Part shown: positions 8,315 to 16,835 of the stretch, piece after piece | How the letters are laid out: each line of letters begins with the position of its first letter | How positions within the stretch are numbered: position 1 is the stretch's first letter | Origin: Planctomycetia bacterium | GTDB lineage: Bacteria; Planctomycetota; Planctomycetia; Pirellulales; Thermoguttaceae | Reading direction: 5' to 3' | Length of the DNA stretch: 40,059 bases | Assembly: GCA_030527105.1 (NCBI GenBank) | Contig: JAUNBK010000028.1 | Location: 1-40,059, forward strand | Made by a program: the position numbers and the translations under genes | Notes under the pieces: generated by a model | Told to the model about the DNA's origin: nothing | Databases searched by the model: none | What the model saw: only the letters and a program-made list of their open reading frames with translations

Positions 8315-9568
8315 TCAAGGTCGAAGTTGCGGGATACGATTCGCGCGTCCGAAGTGGATGAGCATTTCCTCTGGGGTGCATTTATACGAGTCCATGAGCG
8401 CTTGCCGCCACTCTTTGCCATCCTTCACACTGTCGAAAAACTCAACAAACGCCTTCGGATTCTGCTTGAAAATATGCATCACAAGCCCGCTCGTGACGCC
8501 GTATTGCCACAGATCCAAGCGCATTTCCTCGTCGAGCAACCCGCCAACGGAGCCGGTTTGGCGCATCATCTCTAGACCTTTTTTTTGCTTCAGTGGAACC
8601 TGCCTGTCTGCGGGAATAATGGTGCATGCCATGAATTCCGCTAGCCCCTCGTTGAGCCAGAGCGGGACTTCTTGCCTGGCGCGGTAGCGATGGACGAAGC
8701 CGTGCGTCGTTTCGTGGACTAAAACTCCAAAGAATCTCCAACGCCCTTCTGCTCGAGAGACGTCTCCGTAGAAGAGACTAATGACCACGTCGCCGTCGCT
8801 TCGTGTGTGTGCGAGTCCAGACGCGCCTTCGAACATCGAGTTATTTTGGAAGAACGTTTGTTCGTAGAGTTGGAAGTTTTGCTGGTGCACGAACGCCACG
8901 ACGATACACTTCCCGTACCAGACCGGGTGATCCTTCGGGAATCCGAAAATCTGGCTGAGTTTTTCATGCATCGCCTCGAGGTACTGGAGGCATTGGTTCG
9001 CGATAAGCGGCGGCGCATCCGTCAGATAAAAGAAGTGTTTCGACTCATAATACGCCAAGGGGAGCTGAGGAAACGCGGCTTTCACCTTTTCGAGGTACTC
9101 CTTTTGCTCGGTCGTTCGTTTTTCGAACTGTTCGTCGGAAAGCTCCGGCCAGAGCCAAATTCCGGTCTCTTTGAAGTGCGCAATCCGGTCGCGCTCCTTC
9201 TCTTCGAACGTTCGCGTGTCTTCCGGCTCCTTCGCTTTTTTCCCCTTTTTCTTCGGTGGAGATTTCTTCGGCTCCTTTGTTTTCTTCGACTCTTTTGACT
9301 CTCTCGAGGCTTGCGACGACTTCGACTTTTTCGCCCCCGGCGCTCGCGAGGCGTCCTCGTCTTTCATCGGAGAAGACTTCGAACGCGATTTCGACACCTC
9401 GGCACTTTTCGGCGGCGCTTTTCGCGGATCGCGCACTTTCTCCGAACTCTCGCGTGAGACAGGTCTTCCCTGCGCGAGACAAAAAACCGTCCCCGTCGGC
9501 ACGTACGAAATCGAACCGAGGAGAAAAATCACGGCAATTAAAAAACGGACTCTGTCAGACTTTATCAT
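8315..9568 (-). CDS. Exported DUF1570-type zinc metallopeptidase
   Basis: A 417-residue protein with an N-terminal signal or anchor segment (about 8-32), a Lys/Ser/Pro-rich low-complexity linker (about 40-118) and a C-terminal gluzincin-like domain. The zinc site is HETTH at 285-289 with a downstream WLNEGLAE block at 304-311 that holds the expected third acidic ligand. This layout matches the planctomycete DUF1570 family. The linker may span or contact the cell wall region; the substrate is unknown. The ATG at 9568 follows GGAG by six bases and puts the hydrophobic segment at the N-terminus; a GTG at 9598 would add a poorly placed leader. It lies 100 bases downstream of the porin-like gene on the same strand and is likely co-transcribed with it. 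Confidence 0.82.
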   Translation of the reverse strand: MIKSDRVRFLIAVIFLLGSISYVPTGTVFCLAQGRPVSRESSEKVRDPRKAPPKSAEVSKSRSKSSPMKDEDASRAPGAKKSKSSQASRESKESKKTKEPKKSPPKKKGKKAKEPEDTRTFEEKERDRIAHFKETGIWLWPELSDEQFEKRTTEQKEYLEKVKAAFPQLPLAYYESKHFFYLTDAPPLIANQCLQYLEAMHEKLSQIFGFPKDHPVWYGKCIVVAFVHQQNFQLYEQTFFQNNSMFEGASGLAHTRSDGDVVISLFYGDVSRAEGRWRFFGVLVHETTHGFVHRYRARQEVPLWLNEGLAEFMACTIIPADRQVPLKQKKGLEMMRQTGSVGGLLDEEMRLDLWQYGVTSGLVMHIFKQNPKAFVEFFDSVKDGKEWRQALMDSYKCTPEEMLIHFGRANRIPQLRP

Positions 9569-9651
9569 AAAAATCTCCAACTTTGGACCAATGGGCACTC
9601 TTCAAACGGACCTTTGTAGGGTTCCGCCTCCTGCTCCAAAGCATTCGGCAT
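9565..9651 (-). CDS. Possible 28-residue leader ORF coupled to the metallopeptidase
   Basis: A short frame in the gap between the porin-like and metallopeptidase genes starts ATG at 9651, has GGAG three bases upstream, and ends in a TGA that overlaps the metallopeptidase start as ATGA (9565-9568). Such overlap can couple translation. The predicted peptide has no recognisable motif. It may equally be chance. Confidence 0.22.
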   Translation of the reverse strand: MPNALEQEAEPYKGPFEECPLVQSWRFL

Positions 9652-9668
9652 AAGCTCCAGAGCCAAAA

Positions 9669-11060
9669 TTAAAATTCAAACTGCCACATCCATTCGATCA
9701 CGTTCGCGCACCCCTTCTCGCCTCCCGGAGTGTCGATTTGGTACTCGGTTTTCCAATACGCGTACTCGACGCCCGTCCTCAAAAACGGTGTGAACTCGTA
9801 CGTGAAATTCGTATAAATGACGGAGTTTTTGCGTCTTTGCGCCGTCTCCAAGTCGTTATCGTGCGGGTCGTCCGTACCGAAGCCAACGCAATAACGCAGT
9901 TTGGACGTCCAATCCCACCAAAACTCGAGCCAGCCGCCTGTGGAGTGGATACTTCGTCCGGATCCGCCCGACGTGAGGGAGTAATCGACGCTCTGTTCGA
10001 TTCCACCATAAATCCCCGCGAGACCCTGTCCGTGGAAGATTTCGCCCCGAATTCCACATCGGTCGCTCAAAGGAACGCTAAAATCGAAGTTGATCGACCA
10101 GGTATCGATCGCCAACTCCTCGGAGGGGAAATCGTAACGCTGCTCGCCAATGTGTCCCGAAAAACCGAATTGGACGGGGAATCGGCAGGTGTCCCGGGCA
10201 ATCGTCCACCCCACGCGCGCTTGAACAACAGGATACGACCCGGAAAAATCAACGGACGAAAAATCCGCTCCCGTGAGTTGGCTCAACGACGCAGCGATTT
10301 CCATCCGCGTTCGGCAATTCCAATACACGAACCTTTCAAACCGAAGTTGAGGGTTACGATATCCAACATTCCCCGCGCACCATAGATTATAATAGTTGAG
10401 CATTCCAGGTTCAAGGGGGGATACCACATCTTTTGTCTGACCGATCAAAAAATGGAAGCAATCGTTTTTCGCCTCCCAATAGACTTCCCTCAAAAGGACG
10501 CTTGGTTTATTCTCCGCAGTCCCCAACTCACCCATGAAATCAATTTCCACTTTGCCCGACATTTCCATGCCGCCGAACCAATCGACGTGCGCGTCCTCAA
10601 TCGCCAATCCCACACGCGATCGGCGAGCCGAAATGGTGCACAAGTCCGCCCCATTCGCTTCTCCCGGGAGCATATAAAGCGCCGCGTCACTCGGCGTGAA
10701 TCGCGACGACGAGCCGACAAGCGACGTCCAAAACATTCCATACGGACGCACGATAATTCCTTTGTGTCGCCATCGTTCCGACGCAATCCGCTGGTCAATC
10801 TGTTTGATAACGTCCTCTTTCGGGATCGGTTTTTCACCTTCACGCGTTGGCGATTCAGGGCACGCCGATTCGGGTCTCGCCGCAACTTCAGAACGCAGCG
10901 CCTCAATTTCCCTCTCCAAACGTTCGAGTCTCGCCAGCGCGTCTGCCTCGGAAGTTATTTCTTGCGCCAGACAACAGCCTGCAAGCAGCCACCAAAGCCC
11001 AACCACTCCGGCGCAACACCCGAACCTCAACGCCAATCGGCACACCAATCGCGGGATCAT
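9669..11060 (-). CDS. Porin-like outer-membrane beta-barrel protein
   Basis: A 463-residue protein with a signal peptide, a short coiled-coil-like segment just after it (LARLERLEREIEALRSEV, about 40-57) and a long region of alternating amphipathic strands with many aromatic residues. The C-terminus WMWQFEF has the terminal aromatic expected for BAM-dependent barrels. The coiled coil followed by a barrel resembles trimeric DcaP/porin-O-type channels, but no specific family is recognised. LLAGCC near the signal end could be read as a lipobox; signal peptidase I cleavage before QE is equally possible. ATG 11060 is chosen for the signal peptide; the ribosome-binding site is weak. It is probably the first gene of a unit with the DUF1570 peptidase. 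Confidence 0.7.
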   Translation of the reverse strand: MIPRLVCRLALRFGCCAGVVGLWWLLAGCCLAQEITSEADALARLERLEREIEALRSEVAARPESACPESPTREGEKPIPKEDVIKQIDQRIASERWRHKGIIVRPYGMFWTSLVGSSSRFTPSDAALYMLPGEANGADLCTISARRSRVGLAIEDAHVDWFGGMEMSGKVEIDFMGELGTAENKPSVLLREVYWEAKNDCFHFLIGQTKDVVSPLEPGMLNYYNLWCAGNVGYRNPQLRFERFVYWNCRTRMEIAASLSQLTGADFSSVDFSGSYPVVQARVGWTIARDTCRFPVQFGFSGHIGEQRYDFPSEELAIDTWSINFDFSVPLSDRCGIRGEIFHGQGLAGIYGGIEQSVDYSLTSGGSGRSIHSTGGWLEFWWDWTSKLRYCVGFGTDDPHDNDLETAQRRKNSVIYTNFTYEFTPFLRTGVEYAYWKTEYQIDTPGGEKGCANVIEWMWQFEF

Positions 11061-11305
11061 ACAAAATTTACTCTCAATAATGTTGCACTTTATCATGCTC
11101 TGCCACGGAATCGTCATAAAAAAACGCTGGAAAAATTTCTCTGTTCAAAAGATAGGTATCGAAAGAAACACGCATGAATATTCAGCAATATCCGCAAAAT
11201 CGTTAAAATTTCCCAAAGAATGGCGCCCAACAACCTGTCGCAACGATTGTAACGGACCAAATTCACTTTTTTTTCGTTTTTTGGGGATTTTTGAGAACGC
11301 ATCCC

Positions 11306-11333
11306 TTGCACTCGCGAAAATTTGGTTTATAAT
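11306..11333 (+). promoter_or_regulatory. Sigma-70-type promoter of the PEP-CTERM gene
   Basis: TTGCAC (11306-11311), a 16-bp spacer and TATAAT (11328-11333), about 60 bases before the start codon at 11396. The rest of the 335-base gap to the porin gene (11061-11305) shows nothing else supportable. Confidence 0.7.
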
Positions 11334-11395
11334 GAATGGTTGTGGTTTGTGTTTGGCTTTACACTTGCTTCCCCTTCGCACAAGAGAGGTTGGTT

Positions 11396-14300
11396 ATGCA
11401 TTATCGTCCCCTTTTATTGATTTTGGTGATCCTTTCGCTACGTGTTGCGCCGCAAGCAGCAAAGGCGGACCTGATTGGACTGTGGACGTTCAACGACGGA
11501 ACGCTCAACGACTCCTCTGGCAACAACTATTCGAATCCCACAGCGGTGGGCGATGGTTTGCCAGCCGTTATTGATGGCGGGAAGGTCGGGAGCGGACTCA
11601 AAGGCGGTTCTTATGGAAAATATAATTACGACATCACAAGCGCGGGCGTTAAGGCAAACAATATGACGGTTGCCTTCTGGGGTGTTCTTCCAAATGAAAA
11701 CTGGAGGAATAACATGGGACTCTACGCAGGTGACGATATCCAGTTTCAACGCAACGACAGCAATTCCATGGCCGTTTACGGCGGGGGAAGTAACGTTAGT
11801 GCGAGCACTAATATCGCCTCCGGTTTTCACCATATTGCGCTCACGACAAACGGATCCGAGGCAAAACTCTACATCGATGGAGCCCTCGCAGTAACAAACT
11901 CTGGATGGACGAATGAGAATACGGTACAGTTCCTCACGCTCACGGGTACGTACAGCAGCGGAAATCGCACCAATGCAAATTCGGTCACAGACGAAGTGCA
12001 GATATACAACGCGCCTCTTTCGGCAGATCAGGTCGCGTACATCTACAACAATCCAGCTTTGTATGCTGCCACGACTTACAAACGCACGGTGAGCGCGGAC
12101 GGAAATTGGAGCGACTCTGCTTGGATCGTGAACGATGTTGCGGATCAGCCGTGGGCAAATTCCTCGGCGGTGGAGTTGACGGCGCAGAATGCTCCCACGC
12201 TTTCGGTCGACGCGAACATTACTGCCAATTCGATTGATTTTGTTTCTGGATCCATGACTGTCGGAGGCACTGGCTCCGTCACGCTCAACGGTGAGAAGCG
12301 CATTGGCGTGACCGCAGCGGGCGACACTGCAACCTTTGCCGCGTCTCTTGCGACAGGGTTCACCAAAACTGGTGCCGGGACTCTCTCGCTCACGAGCACA
12401 AGCAACTCACTTACAGGTGGAATCACCATCGAGGCGGGAACCGTTTCCGCGAACTCCGTGGCTGCACTGGGTGGTGTGGGTATCACGCTCGACGGCGGGG
12501 GTTTGAACGTCACCTCAGCAGGAGTTTCCACCTTCACCAACGCAATCACGGTGGGAGAAGGCGGCGGCAGCATTCAAGCGGGTAGCAGCAACTACACAAC
12601 CTTCGCTTCGCTTTCTGGTACGGGAGATTTGACGACGAGCGGCAACGTCTGCTTCACTGGAACGGGAGGATATAGCGGAAAAATCGCCGTCACAAGCGGT
12701 CACTACCTTCGCGTTACGCCAGGTGCCGTGGGGGTGATTACCGAGTTGGCTGGCTCCGGGAATTTCAACATGCAATGTGGCTCGGGCGAGACAGGAACTC
12801 TCCAGATTGGGAAACTTTCCGCGAAGGGAGGGAGTGTCTTCGCCTTTGGTGGTAACGGCAGCACCATTGAGCTTGGGGTGGGCACCACTGCGGGCGATAC
12901 CGCATCCTCTGCTTGCGTGATCCGGGGAAGTACAGACAATTACCTCACCTTGAAAAAAGTCGGCTTGGGCACGCAGACGCTCACGCGCAGCGGCGTTCTG
13001 GCGAGCGATACATACATCAATAGCATCAAAGACGTTATCGTTTCGGGGGGAAAACTCATCGTGGAGTCCGCAGCTGGCAGCGCAGAGGATACCACGGGGT
13101 TTTTTGGGAATGCAACTGTCACGGTTTCTGCTGGCGGCACTTTGGAATATACCAACATGTGGCGGACTTCCCCCAACGCCAAGATGATAATCGATGGCGG
13201 GACGCTCACGCTCAATGCTTACCAATATGTCAACAATCTCAACCTTGACAACGCGACGATCAATGGCTCCTCAGAAATTCGTGGTGGGTATAAGGGCTCC
13301 CCGACGTGGTACGTCACTGGTGGAGAATCGACCGTCAATCTCCTTACCCAAGCGGTTCGAGATGGTAGCTACGATACGTTCACGATCAACATTGCCGATG
13401 GCGCGACGCTGAATTTGGCGGGCGGAATTGGTGGTTTAAGCTCTAGCTCTCATTCTGGCATGGCTCTCGTCGTTAATGGGGACAGCGCCAGTTCTGATCT
13501 GGTGGCTGGGGTTTTGAAGCTCGACGGAAGCAAGACCGTCAGTAACCTTGGGAGTTTGACCTTCGATGCCGTGACAGTGCAGGTTTCCTTTTATTCGGAT
13601 TGGCTCCAAGGCGGGTATTTCAGCACAGCCCCCGTGACGCTTCAGAATGGTGCCAACCTTATAAACGACCGTGATCATCTCACAAACGGCACCGCTTTTA
13701 CGCTGGACAGCGCCACTATGACGTTCGCGAACGATCGGAACACCTACGTGACCGACTTCACGTTGAAAAACGGTGCGTCAATGTCTGGAACCAGCTTCCG
13801 CGTGGGGCATGAGTGGGACGGCAGCATTCGTACCGTTTATGAAGACGGAACGACCGCAGATGTTATGAACACAGTTTCCGCCAACATTGAGACGTTCATG
13901 GAATCAACACAGCGCACACTGCGGTTTGATGTTGCCGAGAACGCGCCGCTCACCGTGACTGGCAGTATCAAGGAGCATGGCGGGACAGCAGCGAGCGTTC
14001 CAGTCGAAAAAATCGGCGACGGAGTGCTCGTTTTAACGAACGGCGCGAACACCATGTTGGGTGGCTTGAGCGTGCAAGCAGGGGCACTGCGCCTCACGAA
14101 CTCTGGTGCTTCCGGCTCGGGAACTCTCACAATTGCTGAGAATGGCACCTTGGAAATTGGGAACCCAGACGCCGCTGCCACCCTCTCACTTAACAACTCG
14201 TCAGTCCTTCTTAACGGCATGCTGTCGCTTGATGTTTGGACGACGGGAGATGTGGTGAGTACCGACTTTATTGACTTTATCGGTCTGGTGTTGGGAGATG

Positions 14301-14539
14301 CTTCCACCCTCGAAGTAAACCTTCACGACACCACCGCAGGCGATCCGATTGCGCTCTTCACGGCCGACTCGATAGCGGGTTCGTTCGCGGATATAAACTT
14401 GTCGCCTGAATGGACGAGTTTTTTCGATGGCAACACGTTCTACATCGCCTCCACCGCGAGCGTGCCAGAGCCAACAACGTGGCTGCTCCTCGTTCTGGGC
14501 GTGGCGAGTTTGTGTTGGGTGCGTCGCCGCAAGCGATAA
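11396..14539 (+). CDS. PEP-CTERM surface protein with LamG and autotransporter-type repeats
   Basis: A 1047-residue exported protein. A signal peptide (about 1-24) is followed by a LamG/concanavalin-like domain (about 25-220), then a long beta-strand-rich region with autotransporter-associated repeats such as TKTGAGTLSLTS and GGITIEAGTVSANS, and a PEP-CTERM sorting signal at the end (VPEPTTW, hydrophobic stretch, RRRKR). PEP-CTERM proteins are recognised by an exosortase and delivered to the cell surface; no exosortase is in this window. A lectin or adhesin role on polysaccharide is inferred from the domains. The start ATG 11396 follows AGAGG by six bases and gives a good signal peptide. It is the intact counterpart of the two frameshifted PEP-CTERM genes at 16825 and 31655. 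The hydrolase gene follows after 71 bases with no terminator between. Confidence 0.88.
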   Translation: MHYRPLLLILVILSLRVAPQAAKADLIGLWTFNDGTLNDSSGNNYSNPTAVGDGLPAVIDGGKVGSGLKGGSYGKYNYDITSAGVKANNMTVAFWGVLPNENWRNNMGLYAGDDIQFQRNDSNSMAVYGGGSNVSASTNIASGFHHIALTTNGSEAKLYIDGALAVTNSGWTNENTVQFLTLTGTYSSGNRTNANSVTDEVQIYNAPLSADQVAYIYNNPALYAATTYKRTVSADGNWSDSAWIVNDVADQPWANSSAVELTAQNAPTLSVDANITANSIDFVSGSMTVGGTGSVTLNGEKRIGVTAAGDTATFAASLATGFTKTGAGTLSLTSTSNSLTGGITIEAGTVSANSVAALGGVGITLDGGGLNVTSAGVSTFTNAITVGEGGGSIQAGSSNYTTFASLSGTGDLTTSGNVCFTGTGGYSGKIAVTSGHYLRVTPGAVGVITELAGSGNFNMQCGSGETGTLQIGKLSAKGGSVFAFGGNGSTIELGVGTTAGDTASSACVIRGSTDNYLTLKKVGLGTQTLTRSGVLASDTYINSIKDVIVSGGKLIVESAAGSAEDTTGFFGNATVTVSAGGTLEYTNMWRTSPNAKMIIDGGTLTLNAYQYVNNLNLDNATINGSSEIRGGYKGSPTWYVTGGESTVNLLTQAVRDGSYDTFTINIADGATLNLAGGIGGLSSSSHSGMALVVNGDSASSDLVAGVLKLDGSKTVSNLGSLTFDAVTVQVSFYSDWLQGGYFSTAPVTLQNGANLINDRDHLTNGTAFTLDSATMTFANDRNTYVTDFTLKNGASMSGTSFRVGHEWDGSIRTVYEDGTTADVMNTVSANIETFMESTQRTLRFDVAENAPLTVTGSIKEHGGTAASVPVEKIGDGVLVLTNGANTMLGGLSVQAGALRLTNSGASGSGTLTIAENGTLEIGNPDAAATLSLNNSSVLLNGMLSLDVWTTGDVVSTDFIDFIGLVLGDASTLEVNLHDTTAGDPIALFTADSIAGSFADINLSPEWTSFFDGNTFYIASTASVPEPTTWLLLVLGVASLCWVRRRKR

Positions 14540-14610
14540 GATTCAATTTAACCAATGTTTTTGATTACACATATCATGATAGCAAATTTATGTAAGGAGA
14601 CATTTTCACC

Positions 14611-15450
14611 ATGAAGAAACGAAGTCTGCTTGTGGCGCTGCTCGTGTGCGTGGCGCTTTGTGGCGAGGCGTGGTCTTTCGAGACGTTCAACGTTTGGTCC
14701 GGCTTGGCTCCGGGCGAGAGCGCGGATGCCGTTGCGCCCACGCTCGAACTGTGGCTCCCCGCAGAGAAAACTTCCGACACCTGCATGGTCGTCTTCCCTG
14801 GCGGTGGATACCAAATGCTCGCGTACGATCACGAGGGAGACAAGATTGCGAGATTTTGGAACAGCAAGGGCATTGTCACGGTTGTTCTCAAGTACCGAGT
14901 CCCGCGCCGACCGGGCGTGCCGAAGCACTTGGCGGCGTGGCAGGACGCTCAGCGCACGATTCGTTTCGTCCGCGCGCACGCTGAGGAGTGGGGGATCAAT
15001 CCCGAAAAAATCGGCGTCATGGGCTTCTCCGCTGGTGGACACCTCACTCTGATGACCTCGACCACGAGCCAGACCGCCGCCTACGAGCCAACGGACGAGT
15101 TGGACAAGTTGCCGTGCCACGTCAATTTTGCCATACCGGTTTACCCCGCGTACGTTCTTGAAGACGGCGCGAATGGGCGCAACGCTGGCAAGGGGAACAA
15201 CTCCACCATGGTGAACGATTTCGCGTTCGACGCCAAGACGCCCCCCATGTGCCTCATCCATGGCGATTCGGACGCCTACTCGCCGATGAACTCGGTTGCG
15301 GTTTATCACAAGCTCCGCACGATGGATATCCCTGCCGAGCTTCACATATACGCGACGATTCCGCACGGATTTGGTGGGAATCCGACCGACAATCACGTGG
15401 GCGATTGGCTCAATCGCGTGTACGAGTGGATGAAGGTGATAGGTTACTAA
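14611..15450 (+). CDS. Exported alpha/beta hydrolase (acetylxylan-esterase-like)
   Basis: A 279-residue protein with a signal peptide (about 1-22) and an alpha/beta-hydrolase fold. FPGGGY near 63-68 is the oxyanion block, GFSAGG at about 142-147 holds the nucleophile serine, HGDSDAYSP carries the acidic residue, and IPHGFGG the catalytic histidine. The closest recognisable group is BD-FAE/acetylxylan-esterase-like enzymes that remove acyl groups from plant polysaccharides; an exact substrate cannot be read. ATG 14611 follows AAGGAG by 11 bases. It sits behind the LamG/PEP-CTERM gene, which suggests a shared role in glycan use, and ends at the terminator at 15489. Confidence 0.87.
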   Translation: MKKRSLLVALLVCVALCGEAWSFETFNVWSGLAPGESADAVAPTLELWLPAEKTSDTCMVVFPGGGYQMLAYDHEGDKIARFWNSKGIVTVVLKYRVPRRPGVPKHLAAWQDAQRTIRFVRAHAEEWGINPEKIGVMGFSAGGHLTLMTSTTSQTAAYEPTDELDKLPCHVNFAIPVYPAYVLEDGANGRNAGKGNNSTMVNDFAFDAKTPPMCLIHGDSDAYSPMNSVAVYHKLRTMDIPAELHIYATIPHGFGGNPTDNHVGDWLNRVYEWMKVIGY

Positions 15451-15488
15451 ACGCGCCCCACGCGCAACACTCGCCAGACTAACGACGA

Positions 15489-15528
15489 AGAGAGGAGCCG
15501 CCCTTTGAGGGTGCGCCCCTCTCTTTTT
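15489..15528 (+). terminator. Rho-independent terminator of the hydrolase gene
   Basis: AGAGAGG (15489-15495) pairs with CCTCTCT (15518-15524), with a GC-rich inner pairing GCCC/GGGTGC, followed by a run of T. It separates the plus-strand unit from the convergent TspO gene. Confidence 0.75.
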
Positions 15529-15545
15529 GCTCTCAGCACGTGTCC

Positions 15546-16292
15546 TTAATTGAGTCTCCAAATGGAGTAATTGAGGAGCATCGCGTAGAGCACCCAAATC
15601 ACCTGCGGCAACATAAGGACGGACGCGAGTCGACAAATGGGCGCCATCGCGATTGGCATGAGCACGGAGACCGCGAAAAGCCAAATGGTCGTGATGAAGC
15701 CGCCGAAAATGTTCTCGTTGTAGAAAAACGTGTACGTCCAGCCGATGTTGAGGAGGAGGAAAAAGACGTACAGCGCGATGATGTGCGAGATTTTCCGACA
15801 CCCCGCTTTTTTCCACACGCACCAAACTGCCGTGCCGAGCAGGAAGAAAAGAAGTATCCAGACCGGCACATAAATCCACATGGGGGGCGCCCACATGGGG
15901 AGATTCAAACTTTTGAACCACTCATGCGACGAGTTTTGGACAAAGAGGCTCGAGACCCAGCCGGCAGCGTAGGTGATGCCCAAAAAACCGAGCCACGGGA
16001 AAATATCTTGGCAGAAGCAATGATCCGCGTCGCAGCCGTGGGCGCACGAGCGCGCCTCCTCGACGATCTCATCACGAATCCGATTCGCGAGTCTTTCCGC
16101 TCGTTCCTCGGCATTCAGCGCCTTGTCGTGAAGCCATTCCTTGCCATGTTCGAGATCCGTTCTTGCGCGCTCGCCGATTTCGTGTCCGACTTCGGCAGCT
16201 TTGTGCTCGGCAGACTCTATTTTTTCCTCGACATTGTCCAATCCGTGCTCAATTTTCTCTCGCCAGTCGTTTTTTCGTTCGTCATTACTCAT
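15546..16292 (-). CDS. TspO/MBR-family membrane protein with an N-terminal helical, Cys-rich extension
   Basis: A 248-residue protein. Residues about 100-248 form a TspO/MBR (tryptophan-rich sensory protein) domain with five membrane segments; typical blocks are LPMWAPPMWIYVPVW, LNIGWTYTFF and PQVIWVLYAMLLNYSIW. TspO proteins bind porphyrins and related ligands. The first 82 residues, absent from ordinary TspO (about 150-160 residues), form a highly charged predicted helix with heptad-like spacing. A Cys/His cluster joins the two parts: C83-x3-C87-x4-C92-x-C94 with H85 and H91, suited to metal, haem or redox chemistry. ATG 16292 follows AGGAG by seven bases. It stands alone between a convergent terminator and repeat elements. 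Confidence 0.85.
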   Translation of the reverse strand: MSNDERKNDWREKIEHGLDNVEEKIESAEHKAAEVGHEIGERARTDLEHGKEWLHDKALNAEERAERLANRIRDEIVEEARSCAHGCDADHCFCQDIFPWLGFLGITYAAGWVSSLFVQNSSHEWFKSLNLPMWAPPMWIYVPVWILLFFLLGTAVWCVWKKAGCRKISHIIALYVFFLLLNIGWTYTFFYNENIFGGFITTIWLFAVSVLMPIAMAPICRLASVLMLPQVIWVLYAMLLNYSIWRLN

Positions 16293-16324
16293 ATTTTTCT
16301 CCTGAATAAAACGAGTTCCAAGTT

Positions 16325-16430
16325 TCTTATCATTTCGCGTTCAAATTCAACAGCCAATCGCCGTCGGAAGCTCTCGCACCACGACTCGCGAGGCATTGTG
16401 AAAACCGAAATATTAAAGGACGATGAGTAC
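16325..16430 (+). mobile_element. Diverged full-length copy of the 106-bp element
   Basis: Matches the family across its length with many changes: TTCGCGTTCAAATT near the left, GCACCACGACTCGCG in the middle, and ATTAAAGGACGATGAGTAC at the right end. The spacing gives 106 bases. It lies 33 bases upstream of the TspO start. From here to 16625 no gene is supported. Confidence 0.6.
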
Positions 16431-16625
16431 CGCATTTGATCCGCCCGCCACGATGGAACGTTTTCAAAAGTACCCGTGAGAATTATAGAGCAGAGGAAAA
16501 GAGACGGAGAGAAGAAGAGTAGTTCCAGATAAAGTGCCGAGAGATTTTGGTTTGGGTTGTGCCGATTTTATAAACCCTCCTTTTGACTGCTAATTTTCCT
16601 CACAAACTCCCCTTCAAAAAACTTG

Positions 16626-16731
16626 TGTACTCGTTCTCCTTTAAAATCCCCGTTTTACGAGACGCTTTGCGAGCCGTGGTGCGCAACTCCAACGGCGGGC
16701 GGAACGGGAAATTTCAACGAGAAGTATTATA
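16626..16731 (-). mobile_element. 106-bp MITE-like element, intact copy
   Basis: Begins TGTACTCGTTCTCC and ends GAAGTATTATA, with the full core in between. It is joined head to tail with the next copy, the two sharing the TA at 16730-16731. Confidence 0.8.
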
Positions 16732-16835
16732 TACTCGTTCTCCTTTAAAATTCCCGTTTTACGCGACACTTTGCGAGCCGTGGTGCGCAGATCCAACGGC
16801 AGACGAAACCTTCAGCGCGACGCCTTATTTCTTCC
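16730..16835 (-). mobile_element. 106-bp element, copy with diverged end overlapping a stop codon
   Basis: The first 75 bases (TATACTCGTTCTCC onward) are nearly identical to the family. The last part is diverged (CCTTCAGCGCGACGCCTTA) but keeps its spacing, so the TTATA end falls on the stop codon of the minus-strand PEP-CTERM gene at 16825-16827. Confidence 0.65.

Noticed and set aside
14548..15921. 457-codon minus-strand frame across the hydrolase and TspO genes
   Set aside because: It overlaps two well-supported genes, and its residues are Arg/His-rich with no family signal.
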